Assembly (NCBI GenBank): GCA_937960895.1
Contig: CALCJD010000045.1
Location: 59,219 to 123,218 of the forward strand
DNA: 64,000 bases
Direction of reading: 5' to 3'
Source of the DNA: an uncultured Spartobacteria bacterium
GTDB taxonomy: Bacteria; Verrucomicrobiota; Verrucomicrobiia; Chthoniobacterales; Terrimicrobiaceae
Shown piece by piece: positions 1 to 8,456 of the stretch (positions are counted from its first letter, which is position 1; each line of letters opens with the position of its first letter). A program made the position numbers and the translations under genes. The notes beneath the pieces were generated by a model. It did not search any database. It worked only from the letters and a program-made list of their open reading frames with translations, and was not told the DNA's origin.

Positions 1-297
1 GACGGGTATTCGTGCGTGGGCACGGAGGTGCGCGGCACGAAGGATCGCCGCCGCGTGGAGTATTTCATCTACACGATGGACAGCCATCGCGACACCTATG
101 AGCGCTACGGGTATTCGCTCACCGTCGTGCAGACCGGCATTCCGCCCGCCCTGGCCGCCAAGCTGCTGGCCACGGGCAGGATCACCGAGCGCGGGGTCAT
201 GATGCCCGAGGCGCTCGATCCCGAGGAACTCATGAACAACTTCAGTCGGGAAGGACTTCCCATTTTTGTCGAAAAACGCGAAGTCGAACGCCTGTAA
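1..297 (+). CDS. saccharopine dehydrogenase family protein, C-terminal fragment (5' end outside window)
   Basis: The reading frame is open from base 1 and ends at TAA 295-297, so this is the last ~98 codons of a longer gene. The residues match the C-terminal domain of saccharopine dehydrogenase / lysine 6-dehydrogenase proteins: a VEYFIYTMD strand, a TGIPPALAAKLLATGRI helix and the GVMMPEAL motif that typically closes the family. These NAD(P)-dependent enzymes act in lysine catabolism or synthesis. The next gene, an aldehyde dehydrogenase, starts on the last base of this stop codon (TAATG), which supports an operon converting lysine to aminoadipate semialdehyde and then to the acid. The Rossmann domain is outside the window, so the substrate cannot be told. 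Confidence 0.75.
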   Translation, partial: DGYSCVGTEVRGTKDRRRVEYFIYTMDSHRDTYERYGYSLTVVQTGIPPALAAKLLATGRITERGVMMPEALDPEELMNNFSREGLPIFVEKREVERL

Positions 298-1718
298 TGA
301 AACCGTTTTATCTCGAGGGGCGCTGGGAAACCTCCCCCGAAACCCACGCCGTCACCAATCCGTGGGACGGCTCGACCGTCGGTGAAATCTGTCTGGCCGA
401 AGCGGACCAGGTGGAATCCGCCGTGGCGTCGGCGCACGCGGCCTTCAGGCAAACGCGCTCCCAACCGGCCTGGGAGCGCGCGCAGATCCTTTCCCGCATC
501 GCGGACCTGATCGCCGCGCGCCGGAACGAATTTGTGCGCATCCTTGTGGCCGAGGCGGGCAAGCCGGTGACATTTGCCGCGGCGGAGGTGGACCGCGCCA
601 CCATGACCTTCCGCTTTGCCGCACAGCTCGCGTCGGGCGACGAGGGGCACGGGGTCCGCATGGACGCCAGCCCGCCGGGCGTCGGGCATTTCGGCCTCGT
701 GCGCCGCTTCCCGATCGGGGTGATTCTGGGAATCACCCCGTTCAATTTTCCGCTCAATCTCGTGGCCCACAAGGTGGCTCCCTGTCTGGCCTCGGGAAAC
801 ACGATGGTATTGAAACCCGCGCTGAAGACGCCGTTCTCCGCGCTGCTTCTCGCCGAAGTTTTGCACGAGGCCGGGGTGCCCGCCGGACAGATCAATGTGG
901 TGCCCTTCGGGCACGACCACATCCCCGCGCTGTTGCGGGACGCGCGCATCAAGATGCTGAGTTTCACGGGCAGCGCCGCGGTGGGATGGAAACTCAAGGC
1001 CGGGGCGGCAAAAATGAAAGTCGCCCTCGAACTGGGCGGCAATGCGGGAGTGATCGTCGAGGACGATGCGAACTGGGAGGCGGCGGTGCCTTTGATTGCG
1101 TCGGCGGCTTTTGGGTACGCCGGCCAGTCCTGCATCAGCGTCCAGCGCATCTTCGTGCATCGCGCGATCCACGAACCGTTCCGCGAGGCGTTGATCCGGC
1201 GCATCCGGGAAAACATTCCGGCCGGCGACCCCTCGGACCCCGCCACGGTGGTGGGACCCATGATCAATGCCGCCGCACGCGACAAGGTGGTGGGATGGAT
1301 CAGGGAGGCGCAGGCCCGGGGGGCCCGGCTGCTCACCCCCCTGCGCACGGAAGACCCGCATTTGCTGCATCCCGTGCTGCTGGAAAACGCCCCCGCCGGA
1401 TGCGCCGCCGTCGCCGAGGAGGCCTTTGCGCCGCTGGCCGTGCTGGAATCCCACGAGACCTTCGAAGAGGCCTTGGAAAAGGTGAATGCGTCGGATTACG
1501 GCCTGCAGGCCGGGGTGTTCACGGCCGACCTTTCCAAAGCTCTGCGCGCCTTTGACGTCTTGGACGTCGGCGGCGTGATGATCAATCAGGTGCCCACCTT
1601 CCGCGTGGAAAACATGCCCTACGGCGGAGTGAAGGACAGCGGGTTCGGCCGGGAAGGCGTGCGTTACGCTTTTGAGGAAATGACCGAACCGCGAAGCCTA
1701 ATAATAAGGCTGCATTGA
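297..1718 (+). CDS. NAD(P)-dependent aldehyde dehydrogenase
   Basis: 473-residue aldehyde dehydrogenase superfamily protein, full length for the family. Visible hallmarks are the FNFPLNL strand of the cofactor-binding fold, the FTGSAAVG motif, the general-base glutamate in LELGGNAG, and the catalytic cysteine in the YAGQSCISVQR segment. It oxidises an aldehyde to a carboxylate using NAD(P)+. Start is the ATG at 297 that shares one base with the preceding stop, so it is translationally coupled to the saccharopine-dehydrogenase-like gene. That pairing suggests aminoadipate semialdehyde as substrate, but this is inference from context. Its 3' end overlaps the convergent glycosyltransferase gene by about 20 bases. 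Confidence 0.88.
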   Translation: MKPFYLEGRWETSPETHAVTNPWDGSTVGEICLAEADQVESAVASAHAAFRQTRSQPAWERAQILSRIADLIAARRNEFVRILVAEAGKPVTFAAAEVDRATMTFRFAAQLASGDEGHGVRMDASPPGVGHFGLVRRFPIGVILGITPFNFPLNLVAHKVAPCLASGNTMVLKPALKTPFSALLLAEVLHEAGVPAGQINVVPFGHDHIPALLRDARIKMLSFTGSAAVGWKLKAGAAKMKVALELGGNAGVIVEDDANWEAAVPLIASAAFGYAGQSCISVQRIFVHRAIHEPFREALIRRIRENIPAGDPSDPATVVGPMINAAARDKVVGWIREAQARGARLLTPLRTEDPHLLHPVLLENAPAGCAAVAEEAFAPLAVLESHETFEEALEKVNASDYGLQAGVFTADLSKALRAFDVLDVGGVMINQVPTFRVENMPYGGVKDSGFGREGVRYAFEEMTEPRSLIIRLH

Positions 1719-3605
1719 CGCCGGAATCTCCGCGGCAGGCGCGCGCCGATATTCCTCCCATTTCGCCCGGGCCACCGCACCCGGGCGATAGCGATGGATC
1801 GACCGGTCGAGCATTTCCTCGACGGCATAAAGGTGCGCCACCGGCTCGAAAAGTTCGGGATCGGCCAGCATGGCAGCCACTTCGGGGTATTTGGCCTTCA
1901 AGGCGAGCGGGTAACCGTTGTTGGCATAAAGCGGCACCCCTCGCCGGTCGGCTTCCTCCATCAGCTTCTGGTAGCTTTCCAGCGACGACACGCGCCGCAC
2001 CAACGGATCGTAGACCTCCGGCGACGCCACGGTGGTCACGGTCATGATGGCCTGATTGCGCGGATCCCGCGGATCGAGACTCGGCCGGATGAGCAGCACC
2101 GATTCCCGGAAGGGCTGCGCGGGGTGGGTCAGCAGATAGTGACGGGCCTGCGCGGTCAGAAGGACAAATGCCGCCAGCACGGCCCCCGCCGTGGCCCAGG
2201 GAATCCACGCGGTTCGGGTCCACGCCACCACCCCGATCACCCCCACGCCCGCCAGGGCGGCCAGTCCCGGCAACATGAACGCCACATACCACTCAAAAAG
2301 GAAGGTGTGCTGCAGCGCGGACATTGCGACCATGAACGGACCGGGAAGGAGGAAAACCGCCACCAGCGTGCGACCGGCCCATCCCTTCCGCCACAGACGC
2401 ACCGCACCAAAGGCGATCAGGAGGACGGCCATCACGGCCGCCGTTGCGAAAAGCCACGGATGGGCGGCGGCCTGGGGCCATGTTTCGGGATAGGGCGGAT
2501 GCAGACTGCCGGTTTTGGACCAGTGACTGCCGGTAAACAGCAGGGAGCCGACGTTTTTCAGCCAGTAGCCGATGGCGGTAAAGGGCGGGGTCGTCCTGAG
2601 ATACTGCCGAAACTGGGGAAGGCACGGCAGAAACAGCTGAAAGAAAACCATGGCGGCAACCGTTCCCGAAACCAGCCAGCGCCCGAGAAGGATCCGCTGG
2701 ACGCTTTTGAGACGGGGATCCATCAGGACGCACAAAACCAGGCAGGCATTCAGCACCAGAAGCGTCGGCAGGGCCGGCGGCCAGGTGTACAGAAGGGCAA
2801 ACTCCGCCGCAGCCAGGCCGATCCAGAACCGCCAGAGGCCGGTTTCCACCGCCCGCAATCCCATCAGGCACGCGAGGGGAATGAACAGGAACACCAGGCC
2901 GTATCCCCGGGCTTCCGGTGCCAGGCGGAGAAACCAGGGGTGCAGGGCGAGAATCCACGCCGCCACCGCCCCCTCGCGGGGAAAACCCGCCCGCGCCAAG
3001 AGCAGTCCGACGGCCCCGACGGCGAGGATCCCGGCGAGATAGGAGGGCAACCGCACGGCCGGCTCGTTGATCTGCAGCCCCTTCGGCCGGACAATGGCCC
3101 GCCAGGTCGAAAGGCTCAGGCGGGCCAGGATGCTCTGAAACACATGGTTGGTCGGTTTGGTGTAATACCAGAACGTGTGCGCCCAGGGCAGTTCCTTGAG
3201 GCGGACCGACCCGTCGTCCTTCACCTTGTACGTTCCCAGGATCGCCCGACGCACCGCATACTCCTCGTCATCCCACAGGCTGGTCGGCAGGCGCATTCCC
3301 GCCAGCACGGCAAAAGCCAGCATGGCCGCCACCATCGCCCGGCCCCAGCTCCCGGGCACGGCGGGCGGCGGATCCGCCGCCAACGGCAACGGCACCGCCC
3401 AGCGGTTGACGGTGAACAACAGCACGGTCAGCGGCACCAGATTGAGGGCGGCCGCCCACCAGGAAAAACAGGCGGCGTAATCCTGGATCCTGTCGAGGGC
3501 GGGGATCGACCAGGGCTTTTTGCCCAGAACGAGAAAAACCACGCAGGCGAGGAAAAGCACGCCGAGGATCAGTCGGCAAAAATGGGTCGTACGGAGCGGA
3601 GTCAT
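1698..3605 (-). CDS. family 39-type (ArnT-like) membrane glycosyltransferase
   Basis: About 635 residues, dominated by hydrophobic segments (roughly 10-12 membrane spans) with a soluble C-terminal part. After the second or third N-terminal span comes the acidic WDDEEY motif (residues ~111-116), the position where GT39/GT83 enzymes carry catalytic acidic residues facing the periplasm. Such proteins transfer sugars from polyprenyl-phosphate donors onto lipids, proteins or glycans. The start chosen is the ATG at 3605, preceded by AAAGGA about nine bases upstream; a longer open frame upstream runs across the divergent gene and lacks family similarity. It is divergent from the GT9 gene, with ~180 bp between them. 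Acceptor unknown. Confidence 0.8.
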   Translation of the reverse strand: MTPLRTTHFCRLILGVLFLACVVFLVLGKKPWSIPALDRIQDYAACFSWWAAALNLVPLTVLLFTVNRWAVPLPLAADPPPAVPGSWGRAMVAAMLAFAVLAGMRLPTSLWDDEEYAVRRAILGTYKVKDDGSVRLKELPWAHTFWYYTKPTNHVFQSILARLSLSTWRAIVRPKGLQINEPAVRLPSYLAGILAVGAVGLLLARAGFPREGAVAAWILALHPWFLRLAPEARGYGLVFLFIPLACLMGLRAVETGLWRFWIGLAAAEFALLYTWPPALPTLLVLNACLVLCVLMDPRLKSVQRILLGRWLVSGTVAAMVFFQLFLPCLPQFRQYLRTTPPFTAIGYWLKNVGSLLFTGSHWSKTGSLHPPYPETWPQAAAHPWLFATAAVMAVLLIAFGAVRLWRKGWAGRTLVAVFLLPGPFMVAMSALQHTFLFEWYVAFMLPGLAALAGVGVIGVVAWTRTAWIPWATAGAVLAAFVLLTAQARHYLLTHPAQPFRESVLLIRPSLDPRDPRNQAIMTVTTVASPEVYDPLVRRVSSLESYQKLMEEADRRGVPLYANNGYPLALKAKYPEVAAMLADPELFEPVAHLYAVEEMLDRSIHRYRPGAVARAKWEEYRRAPAAEIPASMQPYY

Positions 3606-3788
3606 CGAGAACAATCCTTTCCCTTCGGCCGGTTTCCTCCTCGGACCCGCCAAGGCATGCCCGGGCAGAATTGCTGCGCCGGAAAGAAATTCGAGGCAAA
3701 ATTTTTCGCTTCCCCGCCGGCGGCGCCCGGCCCGGGCGCAAAACGGTCTTGAGTAAAACGGCGCTGCCGGGAAACTGGCGGTGGCATT

Positions 3789-4871
3789 GTGCGTATTTTT
3801 GTATTCAAGCCTGATGGCATTGGAGATTTCGTGCTCGCGACGGGCGCGATCCGTCTGCTGGCGCGGGAGTTCGGCGAGGAAAACCTGACCCTTTGCGTCA
3901 AAACGATCCTGGTTCCACTGGCGCGGGACCAATTTCCCCGGGCGGAGGTTCTCGAACTGCCCACGGCGGCGGAGCGCAAGGTGGTGAACCTTTTTGTGCG
4001 AAACTTCGTGGCCTGCCTGCCCCTGTGGGCGCGCCTGCGCGCGCGCCGCTTCGATGCTGCGGTGTGTTTCCGAAGCATGCGCAATTATCTCGAGACGTTC
4101 CTGTTTTATTCCGCCGCCGCGAGGCGCTTCGTGGCCTGCGAAAACATCCTCCTGCGATCCGGCCGGAAGGTGCGGACCGCAGTGGAGGGCGCGGTGCGCC
4201 GGCTGATACGCCCCGACCTGGTTCCCTACCCCGGCTCCGCGGAACTGCCCCTCGAGATCGAGGCAAACCGCGTGGTGGTCGAGCGTCTGCTCGGCCGGCC
4301 GGTGGCGCCGTCCGAGGTGCTGCCCTCCCTGCGGCACGACGGTCCTCCCCCTCCCGGCCTGCCGTCCGGCCCCTACTGGCTCTGCGCCCCGATCACCAAC
4401 CTGCAATCCAAGGTCTATCCCTTCGCCGGCTGGCGGGAGATCCTTGCGTCGCTGCGCCAGGAGGCGGCGGGAAAAAAAATCCTCCTGGTCGGCGTGGCCT
4501 CCGACCGGCCGAAGCTGGAGGAATTGCTGGCCGGACTGCGCCAGGACGGCGCGGTCGACGCGGACATCCACCTGCCCGCGGACCTGGCCGCCTTCGTGCG
4601 CCTGATCGCCGGCGCGGAGGCCGTGATCAGCGTGGACACCGCCGCGGCCCATTTTGCCACCGCACTCGATCGTCCCACCGTGGTCTTGTTTTCCGGCCTG
4701 CACCTCGGCATGTTTGGTCCCTGGAAGCGGAGTGACCGACAGGTGTGGTTGCTGCCGGAGGCCGCTCCCGAGGGACAAAAAAAACGCAAATGGCACACCC
4801 GGCTTTCCCCCACCCGTGCGGCCGAGGCGGTTCGATCCGTTCTCGCCGCGCATGAATCCTGCTTCCGATGA
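3789..4871 (+). CDS. glycosyltransferase family 9 (heptosyltransferase-like)
   Basis: 360 residues with the two-Rossmann-fold pattern of ADP-heptose:LPS heptosyltransferases: N-terminal FKPDGIGDFVLATGAI (the family's phosphate-side motif) and C-terminal ISVDTAAAHFATAL, where the conserved D-x-A-x-x-H donor-binding motif is present. Expected to add a heptose or related sugar to lipid A core or another glycolipid on the cytoplasmic face. The GTG at 3789 starts directly at the conserved N-terminus. Its TGA overlaps the ATG of glgX (ATGA), so the two are probably co-translated although their functions are unrelated. The exact sugar cannot be read from sequence. Confidence 0.85.
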   Translation: MRIFVFKPDGIGDFVLATGAIRLLAREFGEENLTLCVKTILVPLARDQFPRAEVLELPTAAERKVVNLFVRNFVACLPLWARLRARRFDAAVCFRSMRNYLETFLFYSAAARRFVACENILLRSGRKVRTAVEGAVRRLIRPDLVPYPGSAELPLEIEANRVVVERLLGRPVAPSEVLPSLRHDGPPPPGLPSGPYWLCAPITNLQSKVYPFAGWREILASLRQEAAGKKILLVGVASDRPKLEELLAGLRQDGAVDADIHLPADLAAFVRLIAGAEAVISVDTAAAHFATALDRPTVVLFSGLHLGMFGPWKRSDRQVWLLPEAAPEGQKKRKWHTRLSPTRAAEAVRSVLAAHESCFR

Positions 4872-6997
4872 GATCTTTTCCGATGTCCCAGCCAGCGAAT
4901 CACACCCACACACACGGCAGGTTCCGCCTGCGCTACGGCCATCCGATGCCCTTCGGGGCCAGCCACGTTCCCGGCGGCATCAATTTTTCGATCTTCTCGG
5001 CACACGCGGAGTCCTGCGTGCTCGTTCTTTTTGAAAAAAACGCCCCGGAACCGTTCGCGGAAATTCCCCTGCCGCCGGAATTCCGCCTCGGCCATGTGTG
5101 GGCGGTCACCGTGTTCGACATCCCCTACGAGCAGATCGAATACGGGTTCCGCTTCAACGGACCCCACGCGCCCCACAACGGCCTGCACTTCGATCCCCGC
5201 CGCATTCTGCTCGATCCGTATGCGCGGGAAATCGGCGGACGCAACGTCTGGAAGGAACCCACGGAGGCGGAGGAGATTTTTCCGTTTCGCGGACGCATCC
5301 CCTTCGAGCATTTCGAGTGGGAACACGACCGTCCGCTCAAGCGCGCGGAGAGCGAGATGGTCATCTACGAAATGCACGTGCGGGGTTTCACCGCGCACCC
5401 CACCTCCGGCGTCAAACATCCGGGCACCTTCGAGGGCCTGAAGGCGAAAATTCCCTACCTGAAGGAACTGGGGGTCAACTGCGTGGAATTGATGCCGATC
5501 TTCGAGTTCGACGAACTGGAGAACCCCCGCACCAATCCCATGACCGGCGAGCCGCTCTGCAATTACTGGGGATACAGCACGCTGGGATTTTTCGCTCCCA
5601 AGGCCGGTTACGCCGCCACCGGGCGCCACGGCACCCAGGTGCAGGAGCTGAAGGAATTGATCCGCGCCCTGCACGAGGCCGGCATCGAGGTGATTCTCGA
5701 CGTGGTCTTCAATCACACCGCGGAGGGCGGCCACGGGGGGCCGACAATTTCCTTCCGCGGCATCGACAACAAGACCTACTACATGCTCGACAGCCAGGGG
5801 CAGTATGCCAACTACACCGGCTGCGGCAACACCCTCAACTGCAACCACCCCGTCGTCCGCGGATTTGTCATCGGCTGCCTGCGCTACTGGGCGGCGGAAT
5901 ACCATATCGACGGATTCCGCTTTGACCTCGCCTCCGTGCTCGGCCGCGATTCGCAGGGCGCCCCCCTGGCCAATCCCCCGCTGCTCGAAGCCCTTGCCTA
6001 CGATCCCGTGCTCGCCCATTGCGACCTCATCGCCGAGGCCTGGGACGCGGGCGGACTCTACCAAGTCGGCAACTTCCCCTCCTACGGACGCTGGATGGAA
6101 TGGAACGGACGGTTCCGCGATGCGGCCCGGCGTTTTCTCAATGGGGACCGCGGCGTGGTGGGCGAAATTGTCCAGCGCATCATGGGGTCCCCGGACCTTT
6201 ATGCCGCCGCCGGACGCAAACCGACCGCCTCCATCAACTTCATCACCTGCCACGACGGCTTCACCCTGCGCGACCTCTTTTCCTACAACGAAAAGCACAA
6301 CCTCGACAACGGCGAAAACAACAACGACGGCGCCAACGACAACAACAGCTGGAACTGCGGCGTCGAGGGCGAGACCACCGACCCCGAAATCAACGCCCTG
6401 CGCCTGCGCATGCAAAAAAACGCCCTCACCCTCCTCTTCGTGAGCCAGGGCGTGCCCATGATCTACATGGGAGACGAATGCTCCCGCACCCAGCGCGGCA
6501 ACAACAACGCCTACTGCCAGGACGAGGAGTGGAACTGGTTCGACTGGTCCCTCACCGAAAAAAACGCCGGCCTGCTCCGTTTCACCCGGAACCTCATCGC
6601 CTTCCGCAAGGCCAATCCGGCCCTGCGGCAGCCGGAATTCCTGACCGGCCGGGATCAGATCGGCAGCGGATACCCCGACATTTCCTGGCACGGCGTCCAG
6701 CCCTGGAAACCCGACTGGACCCTGCCCAGCCGGTCCATCGCCTTCATGCTCTGCGGAAAGCACGGCGCCGCCGTGGGAGGCCCCCCGCATTTCATCTACT
6801 GCGTCTTCAACATGTACTACGAGCCGCTGGAGTTCACCCTCCCCGTCCTGCCCCGGGGCATGGAGTGGTTCCGCCTCGTTGACACCGCGCAGGAGAGCCC
6901 CAACGACATCATGGAACCGGGCGGGGAAGTGTCCCTGGGCGGGACCAAACAGGTGCTCGTGAAGGATCGCTCGGCCATGGTGCTGATCGGGAAGTAG
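4868..6997 (+). CDS. glgX: glycogen debranching enzyme / isoamylase-type (GlgX family)
   Basis: 709 residues. An N-terminal CBM48 (roughly residues 20-130) is followed by a GH13 barrel with all four signature regions: DVVFNHTAEGG near 278-288, GFRFDLAS with the nucleophile Asp353, LIAEAWDAGG with acid/base Glu390, and FITCHDGFTL with Asp463. It hydrolyses alpha-1,6 branches in glycogen or phosphorylase limit dextrin. The Asn-rich insert near 480-496 (NGENNNDGANDNN) is typical of GlgX. The start at 4868 overlaps the upstream stop as ATGA; an alternative ATG lies at 4883. Functionally it pairs with the branching enzyme glgB found ~10 kb away on the opposite strand. Confidence 0.93.
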   Translation: MRSFPMSQPANHTHTHGRFRLRYGHPMPFGASHVPGGINFSIFSAHAESCVLVLFEKNAPEPFAEIPLPPEFRLGHVWAVTVFDIPYEQIEYGFRFNGPHAPHNGLHFDPRRILLDPYAREIGGRNVWKEPTEAEEIFPFRGRIPFEHFEWEHDRPLKRAESEMVIYEMHVRGFTAHPTSGVKHPGTFEGLKAKIPYLKELGVNCVELMPIFEFDELENPRTNPMTGEPLCNYWGYSTLGFFAPKAGYAATGRHGTQVQELKELIRALHEAGIEVILDVVFNHTAEGGHGGPTISFRGIDNKTYYMLDSQGQYANYTGCGNTLNCNHPVVRGFVIGCLRYWAAEYHIDGFRFDLASVLGRDSQGAPLANPPLLEALAYDPVLAHCDLIAEAWDAGGLYQVGNFPSYGRWMEWNGRFRDAARRFLNGDRGVVGEIVQRIMGSPDLYAAAGRKPTASINFITCHDGFTLRDLFSYNEKHNLDNGENNNDGANDNNSWNCGVEGETTDPEINALRLRMQKNALTLLFVSQGVPMIYMGDECSRTQRGNNNAYCQDEEWNWFDWSLTEKNAGLLRFTRNLIAFRKANPALRQPEFLTGRDQIGSGYPDISWHGVQPWKPDWTLPSRSIAFMLCGKHGAAVGGPPHFIYCVFNMYYEPLEFTLPVLPRGMEWFRLVDTAQESPNDIMEPGGEVSLGGTKQVLVKDRSAMVLIGK

Positions 6998-7008
6998 CGG
7001 GAAACCCT

Positions 7009-7036
7009 ATTGGTCCCGGGGGCGTATGGGACCAAT
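7009..7036. repeat. perfect 9-bp inverted repeat downstream of glgX
   Basis: ATTGGTCCC at 7009-7017 is mirrored by GGGACCAAT at 7028-7036 with a 10-base loop, starting 12 bases after the glgX stop. No U-tract follows, so it is not a standard intrinsic terminator; it may be a transcript-stabilising hairpin, a Rho-type end or one copy of a dispersed short palindrome. A second half-copy of the motif (GGGAC) follows directly. Confidence 0.5.
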
Positions 7037-7130
7037 GGGACTTTGTCGGTTGTCCCCCACCCCCCCAAGAATCCCCTTGCAACCCCGCTCGGAAGAGGCT
7101 ACATATTCGCCCCTTTTCAACTGAACCAAA

Positions 7131-7778
7131 ATGGCGAGCAAGAAGCACACCTCCCCCAAGGCCAAGCCGGTCGCGTCCCAGGCGAAAGCGAAACCGGCTG
7201 CCAAATCGTCCGTGTCTAAAAAGCCCGCATCCACCTCAAAGCCGGCGAAAACCGCCGCCAAAAAATCCGTTTCCAAGTCTTCTGCCGTGGCCAAAAAGAA
7301 AGAGGTCAAACTCACTCCATTTCTCGAACAGCAAAAGGCCAAGCTCCTGGCCCTCAAGGACACCCTGCTCGACTCCATGAACGGGGTCGCGAAGGACAGC
7401 CTGCGGTCCCGCGCGGAGGGCAGCGAGGCCAGCGCGTTCGGCATGCACCAGGCCGACGCCGGCAGCGACGCCTACGATCGGGATTTTGCCCTCAGCCTGC
7501 TGTCGCAGGAACAGGATTCCCTCTACGAAATCGACGAGGCGCTCAAGCGCATCGAGAGCGGCACCTACGGCATTTGCGAAATGTCCGGCAAGCCGATCCC
7601 GCACGCCCGTCTGGAAGCCCTGCCCTTCACCCGCTACACGGTCGAATGCCAGGCGGAACTGGAAAAACGCAACCGCTTCCAGCGCATCCGTCAACCCGTC
7701 ACCTCGCTCTTCGGCCTGTCCGATGAGGAAGGCGAAGGCGACGAGGATGACACCACCCCTCCCGACACCAAGGACTAA
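7131..7778 (+). CDS. DksA/TraR-type regulator with lysine-rich N-terminal tail
   Basis: 215 residues in three parts. Residues 1-65 are a Lys/Ala/Pro/Ser-rich, histone-H1-like tail. Residues ~66-140 form a long helical hairpin (LKDTLLDSMNG to LLSQEQDSLYEIDEALKRI). Residues ~150-185 form the DksA C4 finger region (GTYGICEMSGKPIPHARLEALPFTRY...VECQ). The family acts in the RNA polymerase secondary channel, modulating stable-RNA transcription with ppGpp. Only two of the four usual zinc cysteines remain (one in each CxxC pair), so zinc binding is doubtful. It lies upstream of rpmG and rpsR in the same direction, consistent with a growth-rate-linked translation gene cluster. Start ATG 7131 is the first in frame. 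Confidence 0.82.
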   Translation: MASKKHTSPKAKPVASQAKAKPAAKSSVSKKPASTSKPAKTAAKKSVSKSSAVAKKKEVKLTPFLEQQKAKLLALKDTLLDSMNGVAKDSLRSRAEGSEASAFGMHQADAGSDAYDRDFALSLLSQEQDSLYEIDEALKRIESGTYGICEMSGKPIPHARLEALPFTRYTVECQAELEKRNRFQRIRQPVTSLFGLSDEEGEGDEDDTTPPDTKD

Positions 7779-7875
7779 CCAAGACCAGTGAAAACGAAGG
7801 GGCGGGGGGAATGAGGGCGGCCCAGGCCGCGACCGACACGTTCACCGCCACTTTCAAGAATCACTCCAACACACC

Positions 7876-8049
7876 ATGCCACAGGAAATCGTCATTCTGG
7901 AATGCACCGAGGCCCGCGCCGAAGGCAAATCCCCGTCGCGCTACATGACCACGCGCAACAAGAAGAGCCCGCGCACCCCGAACCGCCTCGAAAAAAAGAA
8001 GTACAACCCGGCCCTCCGCCGTCATACCCTTCATCGGGAAATCAAATAA
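7876..8049 (+). CDS. rpmG: 50S ribosomal protein L33
   Basis: 57-codon gene starting ATG at 7876 and ending TAA at 8047-8049. The sequence begins [17 protein letters not shown], followed by the diagnostic [10 protein letters not shown] and [24 protein letters not shown] segments of L33. Length and basic composition fit the family. It is the cysteine-poor form: the two CxxC pairs of the zinc-ribbon version are absent, leaving only Cys10. It lies between the dksA-like gene and rpsR, with about 100 bases to each, probably one transcript ending at the terminator at 8423-8456. It is a structural protein of the large ribosomal subunit near the E site. Confidence 0.95.
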   Translation: MPQEIVILECTEARAEGKSPSRYMTTRNKKSPRTPNRLEKKKYNPALRRHTLHREIK

Positions 8050-8148
8050 TCCGACCCGGGAGCGGGGTGCTCTGAGAGCGAAAACGGATTGACGCCCGCC
8101 CGGGGCGCGATTCACCCTTCCGACACCCACTCCCATCAACCAACGACC

Positions 8149-8388
8149 ATGCAGCCGAAAACACCCAAACGCCGTTCCGCGTTCCGCCGCGCCAACCGTT
8201 CGATGCCGCGCCGGCGCACCGACATCGCCGCGGAAGCCATCGACTACAAGAACCCCGAACTTCTCAAGCGCTTCGTGACCGAAAGCGGAAAGATCATTCC
8301 GCGTCGCGTCACCGGCATGTCCGCCCGCCTGCACCGCAAGATCACCCGCGAGATCAAGCGGGCCCGCGCGGCGCTCTTGATGAAGTAA
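8149..8388 (+). CDS. rpsR: 30S ribosomal protein S18
   Basis: 79 residues, the usual S18 length. It contains the conserved [22 protein letters not shown] block and the basic [20 protein letters not shown]-terminus that contacts 16S rRNA next to S6. The start chosen is the ATG at 8149; an upstream in-frame TTG at 8089 would add 20 residues with no family similarity. Followed 35 bases later by a strong terminator. S18 is next to L33 here rather than in the rpsF-rpsR-rplI arrangement. Confidence 0.96.
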   Translation: MQPKTPKRRSAFRRANRSMPRRRTDIAAEAIDYKNPELLKRFVTESGKIIPRRVTGMSARLHRKITREIKRARAALLMK

Positions 8389-8422
8389 TTCCGCGGCTCC
8401 CGCCGCTTCTTCCATTCCCGGC

Positions 8423-8456
8423 AAAAGCCACGCCCGACCTCAGGGCGTGGCTTTTT
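8423..8456. terminator. bidirectional intrinsic terminator between rpsR and the AsmA-like gene
   Basis: A 12-bp perfect stem (AAAGCCACGCCC at 8424-8435 with GGGCGTGGCTTT at 8443-8454) and 7-base loop, flanked by a T-run on the plus strand and an A-run on the other side. It works in both directions: it ends the dksA-rpmG-rpsR transcript and the convergent minus-strand gene, whose stop codon (8440-8442) sits inside the loop. Confidence 0.88.

Noticed and set aside
3606..4913. N-terminal extension of the GT39-like gene into the GT9 gene
   Set aside because: The open frame upstream of ATG 3605 overlaps the divergent GT9 gene, whereas ATG 3605 has a good ribosome binding site and starts at the first membrane span.
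4415..6790. 791-codon minus-strand frame across the GT9 gene and glgX
   Set aside because: Mirror of two well-supported genes; low-complexity Gly/Val-rich sequence.
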